Below, piece after piece: positions 32,900 to 41,699 of a stretch of DNA of 64,000 nt (its first letter is position 1; every line of letters begins with the position of its first letter). Source of the stretch: SHVZ01 sp041906305 (GTDB lineage: Bacteria; Pseudomonadota; Alphaproteobacteria; SHVZ01). The notes below the pieces were generated by a model. It ran no database searches, was not told the origin of the DNA, and saw only the letters and a program-made list of their open reading frames with translations. The position numbers and the translations under genes were made by a program. The stretch covers positions 372,001-436,000 of the forward strand of contig JAYRJL010000002.1 of the NCBI GenBank assembly GCA_041906305.1, given 5' to 3'.

Positions 32900-34882
32900 T
32901 TAGGCTTTGATGCGGAAACGCTCGAACCAGCCGAGCATGATCGAGACCTCGGCCGCGAACAGCGACGGCCGCATGACCCACGACGAATGGCTCGTATTCG
33001 GGAAACGGACCAGCGCGGTCTCGACGCCGGCGAGCTTGAAAGCCGAGTACATCTGGATTGCCTCGGTCGGTGGCGTCCGCGAGTCCGTCTCCCCGGCCAT
33101 CAGCATGGTCGGCGTCTTTGCCATGTGCGCGAAGGCGAGCGGCGAGCGGGCGCGATACTTCCCCGGATTCTCCCAGGGCTTCTCGCCGCCCATCCAGACG
33201 AGGCCGCCGGTGACGCCCATGTCGGCCGTCAGCAGCCAGCTCTCCCAGGACACCACCGGCTTGATCGAGACCGCGGCGCGGAAACGATGCGTGTGCGTGA
33301 CCGCCCAAAGGGTCTGCACGCCGCCGCCGCTGACGCCGGTGACGAAAAGGTTCTTGGCATCGATGTCGGGCCGAGCCGCCGCGACGTCGACCGCCGCCAT
33401 CATGTCGTCGTAGTCGGGGCCGGGGAACCGGTCGTGCAGAGCGTTGGCGAAGGCCTCGCCATAGCCGGTCGAGCCGCAGGGATTGGTGAACAGGATCGCG
33501 TACCCAGCCTCGGCGATCAGCTGATACTTGATCGAGAAGCGGTTGCCGTATTGCGCGTAGGGGCCGCCATGGATCTCGAGCACCATCGGGTGTGGGCCCT
33601 TGCCCTTCGGCTTCATCAGCCAGCACTGGACCTTGCGGCCTTCGCCGCCATCGACCCAGAACATCTCGGCCGTATGGAAGCCGTTGAGTTCCCGCGCATA
33701 GGCGTCGTTGAGGCCGGTGATCGTCCTCGCCGGTCCTGAGGGCGGCACCACGGCAACTTCGGACGGCACGTCGATTGCGGAGCGGACATAGGCAACCGTG
33801 CCGTCGCTCGCGACCGAGAAGCCGCCGCTGGCATAGGGCATCTCGATCGATGCGCCGACGTCTTCGGCGATCGTGCTCACCTTGCCGTCGAGCGTGACGC
33901 GTGCGATCTCGCGGCGTCCTTCCGCCTCGTAGGTCACCAGCAGTGCCCTGCTGTCGGACGTCCAGGCGATGTCCTCGATGCTGCGATCGAAGCTGGGCAG
34001 GATCTCCTTCGCCTCTCCACCGCCAAGCGGCATCACGAAGAGCCGTCGACGCTTGAAGCTGAAACGGTCGTCGTTTGCCTGGGTGTAGGCCAGCGACTTG
34101 CCGTCGGGCGACGGAGCGGGCCGGCTGACCCGTCCGCCGTGCCGGGTCACCTGACGAACGGCGCTGCCGTCGGCGCGGACAGCGTGGATCTCGGTCTCCG
34201 ACGGCTGCACGTCCCAGTCCGGCCGCTGCGTGCCGGTGAACAGGATCTCGTTGCCGTCCATCGACCAGACGAGGCCGGGCGGGTTGAGATGCGGCATGCC
34301 GTTCCACCAGGTACCCTTCGTCACCTGCGTCGGCGGTGCCGAGCCGTCAGCCATCGCAACGAGTACCTGATAGTTGCCCTCCGGCCATTCGCCGTAGGAG
34401 TCGTGGCGATAGACCACGCGCTCGGTGTAGCGGACTCCGGGCGCCCAGGTGGCGCCGGCCGGCGGCTTGGCGAGGCCGAGCCACTCCGGCATCGGCTCCT
34501 CGATCCGCATCTGGAAGGCGACGCGCGTTCCGTCAGGCGACCAGGCGAGCTCACGCACCGGACGCGGAGTTTCCGTCAGCACCTTGGAGGCGCCGCCCTG
34601 GACGTCGCGGACGACGACCTGTGTCTTGTCGCCGACTTTCCGTAGCATCGCGATACGCCGGCTATCCGGCGCCCAACGCGCGACGATCACGCCTGACGTC
34701 TCCGGCACCTCGGTCCAGGTCTGCCGGTCCGACGACACCTTGATCACGTTCTTCTTCTCGTCGGTCGCGATCTCGCGCGTCGTGTGGACGTAGAAGATCT
34801 GGCGGCCGTCCGGCGAAATCTGCGTGTCGGCGGCGCTTACGAACGAGAAAACATCCATCGCGCGGCGGGGCTGGGTGGTCAT
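32900..34882 (-). CDS. S9-family (prolyl-oligopeptidase/acylaminoacyl-type) peptidase
   Basis: This 660-residue protein has an N-terminal beta-propeller with repeated SPDG-type blades (about 10-380) and a C-terminal alpha/beta-hydrolase domain. The catalytic triad is about S518 (GVSGGG), D600 (GETDSRTPP) and H632 (NTSHSSW). It belongs to the S9C-like branch, which trims blocked or short peptides. It has no signal peptide. It follows the phytanoyl-CoA-dioxygenase-like gene by 12 bases and precedes the M14-type gene by 15, forming an operon for uptake-independent, cytoplasmic peptide processing. Confidence 0.92.
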   Translation of the reverse strand: MTTQPRRAMDVFSFVSAADTQISPDGRQIFYVHTTREIATDEKKNVIKVSSDRQTWTEVPETSGVIVARWAPDSRRIAMLRKVGDKTQVVVRDVQGGASKVLTETPRPVRELAWSPDGTRVAFQMRIEEPMPEWLGLAKPPAGATWAPGVRYTERVVYRHDSYGEWPEGNYQVLVAMADGSAPPTQVTKGTWWNGMPHLNPPGLVWSMDGNEILFTGTQRPDWDVQPSETEIHAVRADGSAVRQVTRHGGRVSRPAPSPDGKSLAYTQANDDRFSFKRRRLFVMPLGGGEAKEILPSFDRSIEDIAWTSDSRALLVTYEAEGRREIARVTLDGKVSTIAEDVGASIEMPYASGGFSVASDGTVAYVRSAIDVPSEVAVVPPSGPARTITGLNDAYARELNGFHTAEMFWVDGGEGRKVQCWLMKPKGKGPHPMVLEIHGGPYAQYGNRFSIKYQLIAEAGYAILFTNPCGSTGYGEAFANALHDRFPGPDYDDMMAAVDVAAARPDIDAKNLFVTGVSGGGVQTLWAVTHTHRFRAAVSIKPVVSWESWLLTADMGVTGGLVWMGGEKPWENPGKYRARSPLAFAHMAKTPTMLMAGETDSRTPPTEAIQMYSAFKLAGVETALVRFPNTSHSSWVMRPSLFAAEVSIMLGWFERFRIKA

Positions 34883-34894
34883 GGCGCTTCCTGT

Positions 34895-35725
34895 TCAGGA
34901 ATGGAGATCGTCGGTGGGCCAGATGCGCGGGAACAGCGCGCAGTCCATTGCATCGCCGTGCTTGAGGCCGGGATCGGACGTCGGAATCGCCACCTCGCCC
35001 GAATGCACACAATAGCGCGCATCATCGCCGGTCCAGCGCGTCGCCAGCGCCCGGCGGCGATGCGCCATCGAGGCGTTGCCCGGCGCGCCGTGCACGATCA
35101 TCGCCTGGAACACCAGGCAGTCGCCCGGTTCCATCTCGTAGGCGACGATGTCATAGGCGCCGCGGTCGGCATCGATGTCCGGCATCGCCTCCAGGTCGCG
35201 CGCGCGATAGGGGCTGCCGTCATTGAAGTGGTACGGCAGGAAGGACCGGCTCCAGAGGTGCGAGCCGCGCACATACTCGACCGCGTTGACCTGCGGCACC
35301 GGATCGAAGGGAAGCCAGATCGAGCAGACCTGCCGGCCGCTGACCGCCCAGTAGGGCTGGTCCTGGTGCCAGGGCGTGCGCTCGGTGGTGCCCGGCTCCT
35401 TCACCAGGAGCTGGTCGTAGAAGAAATTGACCCGCGAGGCGCCCATGAGGCGCCCCGCGATCTCGGCAGCCGGCGACTCGTAGACGAAGCGGCGGAAGCT
35501 CGGGAGCCGCTGCCACATGTCGAGGTCACCGAAGAATCCGCCCGGGTTGCCGGCCTTGGTGTAGCTCTCGCCGTGCGGGCCGGGCTTCGCCAGCGCTTCG
35601 GCGACCGCTTCCCGCATGAAGGCGATCCACTCCGCATCGAACACGCCGCGCAGGCAGACGACGCCGTCCCGCTCATAGGCGGCGATGTCGGCGGCACCGA
35701 CCGGGCTCAGCGGCTTGCGGTTCAT
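34895..35725 (-). CDS. Phytanoyl-CoA dioxygenase (PhyH) family 2OG-Fe(II) oxygenase
   Basis: This 276-residue protein has a PhyH-type metal centre: H120-x-D122 (WHQDQPYW) and H212 (MIVHGAPGN), with an Arg near 225 for 2-oxoglutarate. The family includes hydroxylases of small molecules and amino acids, such as EctD and SyrB-like enzymes. It is the first gene of the operon with three hydrolases, so it may act on a peptide-derived or secondary metabolite. No clear ribosome-binding site is seen at ATG 35725. It is divergent from the Rieske oxygenase gene by 108 bases, and both are demethylase-type oxygenases in a broad sense. Confidence 0.87.
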   Translation of the reverse strand: MNRKPLSPVGAADIAAYERDGVVCLRGVFDAEWIAFMREAVAEALAKPGPHGESYTKAGNPGGFFGDLDMWQRLPSFRRFVYESPAAEIAGRLMGASRVNFFYDQLLVKEPGTTERTPWHQDQPYWAVSGRQVCSIWLPFDPVPQVNAVEYVRGSHLWSRSFLPYHFNDGSPYRARDLEAMPDIDADRGAYDIVAYEMEPGDCLVFQAMIVHGAPGNASMAHRRRALATRWTGDDARYCVHSGEVAIPTSDPGLKHGDAMDCALFPRIWPTDDLHS

Positions 35726-35833
35726 CGGGGAGGAATGTCGGTTTTGGGCGGTCGGAAGGGCGTCTTGGCGCTAGCTTAAGGAACGGCTCGGCCAAGGCAA
35801 GGCGGCGGCACCGGGCACGAAAGCGGGGACGCC

Positions 35834-37024
35834 ATGTACGACGCGGCACGAGTGAAAGCGCTCCTCGATCAGCGCCGGCCCGGGCACACGCTGCCCCAGG
35901 CCTTCTACCGCGATCCCGCGCTCTACGAGTTCGATCTGGACGCGATCTTCGGTCGGGTCTGGCTTTTTGCCGGGCTCGATCTGGACATCCCGAAGCCGGT
36001 CGGCCAGGTGACGCTCCGCATCGGCCGGACCTCGGTGATTCTAGTCCGCGCCGCCGACGGCGCGATCCGAGGCTTCTTCAACACCTGCCGCCATCGCGGC
36101 GCCGAGATCTGCGGCGCGGCGAGCGGAACTGCCTCCCGCCTCGTCTGCCCCTACCATCAATGGACCTACGGCCTCGACGGCAAGCTGCTGGCTGCCGGCG
36201 GCATGCCCAAGGACTTCGATCGCTCCGGCCATGGGCTCAAGCAGATCCATCTCGAAGTCGTCGCCGGCACAATCTTCATCTGCCTGGCGTCGAGCCCGCC
36301 CGACTTCGCGCCGATCCGCCGCGCGCTGGAACCGCTGCTGGCGCCGCACGAGCTCGCGGGCGGCAAGATCGCCCACGAGGCGACGGTGATCGAGAAGGGC
36401 AACTGGAAGCTCGTCATGGAGAATGCACGGGAGTGCTATCACTGCCCGGCGCAGCATCCGGAGCTGATGCGCTGCTTTCCGGAGCTGAAGCGCGAGCCGC
36501 CCTTCGAGCGCGACGACACGGCATTCCGCGAGCACTGCAAGGCACGTGGTCTCGAGATCGGACCGGGAGAGGCCGAGGGCTTCGAGGCGAACCGCTTCGC
36601 GCTCCGCAACGGCGCCAAGTCGTTCACGATGGACGGCAAGCCCGCCGTCGCGAAACCGCTCGGACGGGTCGGCGACGGTGATGTCGGCTCGCTCCGCTTC
36701 GCGCTCGAGCCCAACAGCTTCGCGCATGCCGTCGGCGACTACGCCTTCCTGTTCTTCTGCCTGCCGCAGGGGCCGGAGGAGACGCTGGTCCACATGAAAT
36801 GGGTCGTGAATCGCGATGCCGTCGAAGGCATCGACTACGAGATCGACCGCCTGACCAAGCTCTGGAACGTGACCAACGACCAGGATCTGTGGCTGGTCGA
36901 GAACAACCAGCGCGGCGTCAATTCGCAGGGCTTCGAGCCCGGCCCCTACTCCCCCATTTCCGAGCGAACGCTGATCCAGTTCACCGACTGGTACGTGACC
37001 CAGGCGCGGCGTGCGCTGCGCTGA
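35834..37024 (+). CDS. Rieske [2Fe-2S] oxygenase alpha subunit, glycine-betaine/stachydrine demethylase (GbcA)-like
   Basis: This 396-residue ring-hydroxylating-type oxygenase has a Rieske centre C85-x-H87 and C105-x-x-H108 (CRHRGAE, CPYHQWTYG). The mononuclear iron ligands are H203 and H208 (ECYHCPAQH) plus an Asp in NDQD (about 349-351). Its N-terminal RRPGHTLPQAFY and C-terminal NQRGVNSQGFEPGPYS closely recall GbcA, which N-demethylates glycine betaine; Stc2 (proline betaine) is another relative. No reductase gene (GbcB) adjoins it, so electrons must come from elsewhere. A GbcA-type role would fit the dimethylglycine-type flavoenzymes further left. Confidence 0.85.
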   Translation: MYDAARVKALLDQRRPGHTLPQAFYRDPALYEFDLDAIFGRVWLFAGLDLDIPKPVGQVTLRIGRTSVILVRAADGAIRGFFNTCRHRGAEICGAASGTASRLVCPYHQWTYGLDGKLLAAGGMPKDFDRSGHGLKQIHLEVVAGTIFICLASSPPDFAPIRRALEPLLAPHELAGGKIAHEATVIEKGNWKLVMENARECYHCPAQHPELMRCFPELKREPPFERDDTAFREHCKARGLEIGPGEAEGFEANRFALRNGAKSFTMDGKPAVAKPLGRVGDGDVGSLRFALEPNSFAHAVGDYAFLFFCLPQGPEETLVHMKWVVNRDAVEGIDYEIDRLTKLWNVTNDQDLWLVENNQRGVNSQGFEPGPYSPISERTLIQFTDWYVTQARRALR

Positions 37025-37059
37025 GGCGCGGTACCATCGCCCGCACGGCGCAATCCGAG

Positions 37060-37084
37060 GGAACAACTCCACCGAGTCGCGGTT
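37060..37084 (+). promoter_or_regulatory. EcfG-like promoter (GGAAC-N16-GGTT)
   Basis: GGAAC at 37060-37064 is followed after 16 bases by GGTT (37081-37084), close to the alphaproteobacterial general-stress sigma consensus GGAAC-N16/17-CGTT, with one mismatch in the -10. It lies 105 bases upstream of the small secreted-protein gene. Confidence 0.4.
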
Positions 37085-37188
37085 CTAACGAGGTGCCGCC
37101 CCGGATCCGGGCTGGCCGACGCATGCCTTTCGTTCGGCGCCGATGTGGCGAGCGGGACGGAAGGGCGAACCCTTCGGGAGATGGACCA

Positions 37189-37536
37189 ATGAAGACCTTC
37201 CTCTTGATCACCACGGCCCTGGTCGCGCTCGGGACCGCGCCGGCCTTTGCCGGAAGCACCAAGACGATGCGCAGCACCGCCGCGATGCCTGCCACGACCA
37301 TGGAAATGAAGCCGCCGGCTTCCGAGCCCGGAGGCTGCCCGCATAGTCAGCCGATGTGCGGCGGGCTGGTTCAGACCCAGGACGGCCGTTTCGTGCGACC
37401 GAACCGGATGGCGCAGGACGCGCAGGAAGCGTCGGTCACCAACGATCTGAACCGTCAGGCCCAGGGTGCCGCCGGCGTCGGCATCCCCTACTACGCGCCA
37501 GCTCCCCAATTTGGCGCGGTTCCGACCAACCGGTAG
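37189..37536 (+). CDS. Small secreted protein of unknown function
   Basis: This 115-residue protein begins with a Sec signal peptide: MKTFLLITTALVALGTAPAF, with cleavage expected after an AFA triplet near residue 21. The mature part is short, rich in Met, Pro and Ala, with two cysteines (GGCPHSQPMCGG) in a short loop and a tail containing YYAPAPQF. I recognise no domain; it resembles small low-complexity periplasmic proteins. GGGAG precedes ATG 37189; the frame extends further upstream but only as an artefact. A possible EcfG-type promoter and a 3' hairpin frame it as a monocistronic, perhaps stress-induced, gene. Confidence 0.7.
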   Translation: MKTFLLITTALVALGTAPAFAGSTKTMRSTAAMPATTMEMKPPASEPGGCPHSQPMCGGLVQTQDGRFVRPNRMAQDAQEASVTNDLNRQAQGAAGVGIPYYAPAPQFGAVPTNR

Positions 37537-37546
37537 CGGTCGCGCG

Positions 37547-37577
37547 AAGCCGCCCGTGGCAAGGCCGCGGGCGGTTT
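37547..37577. terminator. Bidirectional hairpin between convergent genes
   Basis: AAGCCGCCCG (37547-37556) pairs with CGGGCGGTTT (37568-37577), with one G-T pair and an 11-base loop. It lies in the 49 bases between the secreted-protein gene and the convergent aldo/keto reductase, so it can terminate both directions. Confidence 0.5.
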
Positions 37578-37585
37578 CCGCATGT

Positions 37586-38614
37586 CTAGACAGCCGGCGG
37601 GTTGCGGTCCGGGCTGGTGCGGCGCTGGTGCCAATAAGGATATGCCAGCGGCCGCACGCTGACGTCGTCGAGCCGCTTGATCTGCTCCGGCGTCAGCTTG
37701 AACTCGACCGCGCCGAAGTTTTCCTTGAGCTGCGCCTCGTTGCGCGCACCGACCACGACCGTCGAGACGGTCGGACGGCAGAGCACCCAGTTCAGCGCGA
37801 CCTGGGTCACGGTCTTGCCGGTTTCCCTGGCGATCTCAGCCAGCACATCGACGATGTCGTAGAGTTGCTCGTCCGGAACCTGCGGCCCCATCGCGCCGAT
37901 CTGCCCGATGCGGCTCTCCTTCGGTGCCGGCGCGTTCCGATTGATCTTGCCGGTCAGCTTGCCGCCAGCGAGCGGGCTCCAGACCACGGCGCCGACGCCC
38001 TCGGCGACGCCCAGCGGCATCAGCTCCCATTCGTAGTCGCGGCCGACCAGCGAGTAATAGGCCTGGTGCGCGACGTAGCGGCTCCAGCCGTAGCGGTCGG
38101 CGACCGCCAGCGACTTCATGAGGTGCCAACCGGAGAAGTTCGAGCAGCCGACGTAGCGGACCTTGCCGTCGCGCACGAGGTCGTCGAGCGCCCGCATGGT
38201 CTCATCGATCGGCGTCTTCGCATCGAAGCCGTGCATCTGCCAGAGGTCGATGTAGTCGGTGCCGAGTCGCTTCAGGCTGGCCTCGCAGCCGGCGACCAAG
38301 TGGTGGCGGGAAGAGCCGACGTCGTTCGGGCCCGGACCGACGCGGAAGGTGGCCTTGGTCGAGATCAGCACCTTGTCGCGGCGCCCCTTGATCGCCTGCC
38401 CCAGGATCTCTTCGGCGAGGCCGGTCGAATAGGAGTCGGCGCTGTCGAACATCGTGAGACCGGCATCGAGGCAGAGGTCGATCAACCGCGTCGCCTCCTT
38501 TACGTCCGAGGCGCCCCAGGCACGGAAGAAATCGTTGCCACCGCCGAAGGTGGCGGTGCCAAAACTGAGCGCAGGCACGCTGAAGCCGGAGCGGCCGAGC
38601 AGGCGGTATTCCAT
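37586..38614 (-). CDS. Aldo/keto reductase
   Basis: This 342-residue NADPH-dependent oxidoreductase has the AKR barrel: MEYRLLGRSGFSVPALSFGT, then the catalytic residues D and Y of MFDSADSYSTG, K of ISTKATF and H of WQMHGFD. The cofactor region is VALNWVLCRPTVSTVVVGAR. I place the start at ATG 38614, where this family begins; upstream in-frame codons have no family similarity. It is probably co-transcribed with the AKR 38 bases upstream. The substrate is an aldehyde or ketone not identifiable from sequence. Confidence 0.93.
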   Translation of the reverse strand: MEYRLLGRSGFSVPALSFGTATFGGGNDFFRAWGASDVKEATRLIDLCLDAGLTMFDSADSYSTGLAEEILGQAIKGRRDKVLISTKATFRVGPGPNDVGSSRHHLVAGCEASLKRLGTDYIDLWQMHGFDAKTPIDETMRALDDLVRDGKVRYVGCSNFSGWHLMKSLAVADRYGWSRYVAHQAYYSLVGRDYEWELMPLGVAEGVGAVVWSPLAGGKLTGKINRNAPAPKESRIGQIGAMGPQVPDEQLYDIVDVLAEIARETGKTVTQVALNWVLCRPTVSTVVVGARNEAQLKENFGAVEFKLTPEQIKRLDDVSVRPLAYPYWHQRRTSPDRNPPAV

Positions 38615-38652
38615 GGACTTGTCTCTCGGGTAGGTGGGGGAGTGTTGCGACT

Positions 38653-39585
38653 TTAGATCGAAGCCACCATTCGCGCACGCAACGCGGCATCGGGCAGCTT
38701 GCCCAAGCCGGCACGGGCGTTGTCGGCCATATGCTCGGGCCGGCTGGTACCCGGGATCACGCAGGTGACAGCCGGATGGCCAAGGCAGAACTTGAGCAGC
38801 GCCTGCGCCCAGCTGGTGCAATCGATCTCCTTGGCCCAATCCGGCAATGGCTTGTCGCGGAGGGAGCGGATCAGCCCGCCGCCGCCGAAGGGCTGGTTGA
38901 CCAGCACGGCGATGCCGCGATCGGCGGCGAGCGGCAGCAACCGCTTTTCCGCGGCACGATCGTCGATCGCGTAGTTGAGCTGGACGAAGTCGAGCTTCTC
39001 GGCGCGCATCACCGCCTCGAGCTGATCATGCGCCCCCGGCGTGTAGTGCGTGATGCCGAGATAGCGGACGCGGCCTTCGGTCTTCCAAGCGCGCAAGGTG
39101 GCCAGATGCACGCGCCAGTCGACGAGATTGTGGATCTGCATCAGGTCGATCCGTTCGTCCTTGAGCAGCCGCATCGAGTCCTGCATCTGGCGGATGCCGG
39201 CATCGCGCCCCTGGGTCCAGACCTTGGTCGCAATGAACGCCTTCTCGTGCGCCTTCATCGCGGCCAGCAGGTCGCCGACCACGCCCTCGGACGCGCCATA
39301 CATCGGCGAGGAGTCGATGACTGAGCCACCGGCCTCGAACAACGTCTTCAGCACCTCGGTCAGCGGCGCCCGTTCTTTTGCACCTGTGCCGACGTCGAAG
39401 GTCCGCCACGTACCGACGCCGACCACCGGCAACGTCTCGCCGCTCGACGGAATGGGTCGTGTCAGCATCTTTCCACCTGTCGTTTGCGCTCGTGCGCCGC
39501 CAACCAGGGACGACGCAGCGCCGCCGGCGACCATCCCGAGAAACCGGGCTCGCGTGATGGCTCCATCTTCGGTGCGATCTGCCAT
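38653..39585 (-). CDS. Tat-exported aldo/keto reductase
   Basis: The 310-residue protein has a leader with a weak twin-arginine-like region (ITRARFLGMVAGGAA) ending ARAQ, followed by an AKR domain with VIDSSPMYGASE, FIATKVW and MQIHNLVDW as catalytic D/Y, K and H. Export of an NADP-using AKR is unusual, though similar periplasmic AKRs are annotated in Alphaproteobacteria. GAGGA precedes ATG 39585; an ATG at 39621 has no such site. It is divergent from the CoA-transferase gene. Confidence 0.87.
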   Translation of the reverse strand: MADRTEDGAITRARFLGMVAGGAASSLVGGARAQTTGGKMLTRPIPSSGETLPVVGVGTWRTFDVGTGAKERAPLTEVLKTLFEAGGSVIDSSPMYGASEGVVGDLLAAMKAHEKAFIATKVWTQGRDAGIRQMQDSMRLLKDERIDLMQIHNLVDWRVHLATLRAWKTEGRVRYLGITHYTPGAHDQLEAVMRAEKLDFVQLNYAIDDRAAEKRLLPLAADRGIAVLVNQPFGGGGLIRSLRDKPLPDWAKEIDCTSWAQALLKFCLGHPAVTCVIPGTSRPEHMADNARAGLGKLPDAALRARMVASI

Positions 39586-39603
39586 GTAGAGATCCTCGGC
39601 CGA

Positions 39604-39636
39604 ATTGTTGACAATCGTCAATCCACACCATAGCGT
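39604..39636 (+). promoter_or_regulatory. Sigma-70-like promoter overlapped by a candidate GntR operator
   Basis: ATTGT-TG-ACAAT (39604-39615) is an inverted repeat of the kind bound by FadR/VanR-type GntR regulators. It overlaps a TTGACA-like -35 (39608-39613); 17 bases on is a weak -10, TAGCGT (39631-39636). The cluster downstream contains its own GntR gene (41700). The 100-base divergent region also carries the promoter of the aldo/keto reductase operon. Binding is inferred. Confidence 0.45.
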
Positions 39637-39684
39637 CGACCCAACGCGCCAATTTCTTCAATGAGCGCTTCAGGGAGGACCGAC

Positions 39685-40884
39685 GTGCCGAATACTGGCC
39701 GTCCACAGGCGTCGTCTGCGCTTTCCGGCATTACTGTCCTCGACCTCACGCGCGTCCGATCCGGGCCGACAGCGGTCCGTCAGCTCGCCGACTGGGGCGC
39801 CGACGTCATCAAGATCGAGATGCCGGAGAACCTCGAAGAGGGCGAAGGCATGGGCGGCCCGCGCGAGGGTCCCGACTTCATGAACCTTCACCGCAACAAG
39901 CGGGCGATGACGCTGAACCTGAAGTCGCCCGAGGGTGTGGCTCTGCTGAAGCGCCTGGTCGAGAAGGCTGACGTCGTCGTCGAGAACTTCCGCGCCGACG
40001 TGAAGGACCGTCTCGGCATCGGCTACGAGGATCTCAAGAAGGTCAACAAGCGGATCGTTTACGCCAGCATCTCCGGCTTCGGCCAGGACGGCCCCTACGG
40101 CGCGCGTCCGGGCTTCGACCAGATCGCCCAGGGCATGGGCGGCCTGATGTCGATCACCGGCCTTCCCGGCCAGGGCCCCGTGCGCGTCGGCATCCCTCTC
40201 GCCGATCTTTCGGCCGGCCTCTTCTGTGCGCTCGGCATTCTGGTCGCGTTGATGGAGCGCACCAAATCCGGCGAAGGCCAGTGGGTGCAGACCTCGCTCC
40301 TGCAGGCGCAGATCTTCATGCTCGACTTCCAGGCGGCGCGCTACCTCGTGAACGGCGAGATCGCCAAACAGGCCGGCAACAACCATCCAACCAGCATCCC
40401 GACCGGCGTGTTCGAGACTTCCGACGGGTTGCTCAACCTGGCCGCCACCGGTGGCGCGATCTGGTCGCGCTTCGCCAAATGCGCCGGCCTGGACTCGCTG
40501 CTCACCGATCCCGACTACGCGACCTCGCAGGCGCGGTCCAAGAACCGCGACAGGCTCAATGCCGAGATCGCCGAGGTGCTCAAGACCGACACGACGGCCA
40601 ACTGGATCGCCAAGCTGAACACGGCAGGCGTTCCCTGCGGCCCGATCAACGACATCGGCCAGGTCTTCGCCGACCCGCAGGTCCAGCATCTCGGCATGGC
40701 GGCAAAGGTCGAGGGCGCCGCCAAGCCGCTGTCGCTGGTCGGCCAACCGGTGAAGCTGTCGAGGACACCGAGCCGATTGGCCTCCCCGCCTCCGGCGCGC
40801 GGCCAGCATACGGACGAGATCCTGGCCGATCTCGGCCTGGGCAAGGACGAAATCGCGCGGCTCCGCGCCACCAACACGATCTGA
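39685..40884 (+). CDS. CaiB/BaiF family CoA-transferase
   Basis: This 399-residue class III CoA-transferase has ITVLDLTRVRSGPTAVRQLA at the N-terminus and a FMNLHRNKRAMTLNLKSPEG block. The likely catalytic Asp is in VGIPLADLSAG. It moves CoA from a donor such as succinyl-CoA onto a carboxylic acid. I prefer the GTG at 39685 because an AGGGAGGA lies upstream; an in-frame ATG at 39661 is possible. It is the first gene of the catabolic cluster with an enoyl-CoA hydratase and two importers, so it probably activates the imported acid. Confidence 0.9.
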   Translation: MPNTGRPQASSALSGITVLDLTRVRSGPTAVRQLADWGADVIKIEMPENLEEGEGMGGPREGPDFMNLHRNKRAMTLNLKSPEGVALLKRLVEKADVVVENFRADVKDRLGIGYEDLKKVNKRIVYASISGFGQDGPYGARPGFDQIAQGMGGLMSITGLPGQGPVRVGIPLADLSAGLFCALGILVALMERTKSGEGQWVQTSLLQAQIFMLDFQAARYLVNGEIAKQAGNNHPTSIPTGVFETSDGLLNLAATGGAIWSRFAKCAGLDSLLTDPDYATSQARSKNRDRLNAEIAEVLKTDTTANWIAKLNTAGVPCGPINDIGQVFADPQVQHLGMAAKVEGAAKPLSLVGQPVKLSRTPSRLASPPPARGQHTDEILADLGLGKDEIARLRATNTI

Positions 40885-40891
40885 GGTTCCG

Positions 40892-41689
40892 ATGGATACC
40901 CCGATGACCGACAGGATGCTGGCCCGGAAGGAAGGCAAGGTCGGCATCATGACCTTCAACAATCCGGAGAAGCACAATGCCGTGTCGTTCGAGATGTGGG
41001 CGAAGGCGGAAGAGATCCTCGCCGGCTTCCTGAATGACAAGGATGTGCGCGTGGTCGTCCTGACTGGCGCCGGCGGCAAGGCCTTCGTCTCGGGCGCCGA
41101 CATCTCGAAGTTCGCCGATGAACGCCAGTCTGAAGAAGCGGTGCAGCGCTACAACGCGCTGGTCGAACGCCTCTACAGCCACATCTATGCCTTCCCCAAA
41201 CCGACCATCGCGATGATCCGCGGTCATTGCATCGGCGGCGGCCTCAACCTCGCGATCTGCTGCGATATCCGGATCGCAACGGAAGGCTCGCGCTTCGCGC
41301 TGCCGGCGGCGAAGCTGGGCCTGGGCTACGGCTATCCGGGCCTCCGCCGCTACTCCGAGACCATCGGCACGCCGGTGACCAAGGAGATCTTCTTCACCGC
41401 GCGCCAGTACAACGCCGCCGAGGCCTACGCCCGCGGTATGGTCCATCAGGTCGTCGCCGACGGCGATCTCGAGACGACCGTGATGGACATGGCCAATACC
41501 ATCGCTGGCAACGCACCGCTGACGGTCTCGACGATCAAGGCGAGCCTGAACGAGGTCCACAAGGATCCCGACAAGCGCGACCTCAGGAAGGTCGAGGAGA
41601 TGGTGAAGGCCTGCTTCGCCAGCAGCGACTACATCGAGGGCCGCAAGGCCTTCCTCGAGAAACGGAAGCCCGCCTTCACCGGCAGCTGA
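40892..41689 (+). CDS. Enoyl-CoA hydratase/isomerase family protein
   Basis: This 265-residue crotonase-fold protein has the oxyanion-hole segments GGKAFVSGADISKF and IRGHCIGGGLNLAICCD. It lies seven bases after the CoA-transferase. It probably hydrates or isomerises the CoA thioester made by the first enzyme. The two catalytic Glu positions of hydratases are not both clear to me, so a different crotonase reaction is possible. Confidence 0.9.
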   Translation: MDTPMTDRMLARKEGKVGIMTFNNPEKHNAVSFEMWAKAEEILAGFLNDKDVRVVVLTGAGGKAFVSGADISKFADERQSEEAVQRYNALVERLYSHIYAFPKPTIAMIRGHCIGGGLNLAICCDIRIATEGSRFALPAAKLGLGYGYPGLRRYSETIGTPVTKEIFFTARQYNAAEAYARGMVHQVVADGDLETTVMDMANTIAGNAPLTVSTIKASLNEVHKDPDKRDLRKVEEMVKACFASSDYIEGRKAFLEKRKPAFTGS

Positions 41690-41699
41690 GGAGCCAGGC

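Noticed and set aside
31869..34307. An 812-codon minus-strand frame overlapping the S9 peptidase and M14-type genes
   Set aside because: Out-of-frame reading of the real genes, Arg-rich and without domains, crossing a gene boundary.
39685..41689. CoA-transferase plus hydratase as a DddD-type DMSP module
   Set aside because: DddD is a much longer two-domain protein and this gene is a single-domain CaiB/BaiF enzyme in a separate, GntR-linked cluster.
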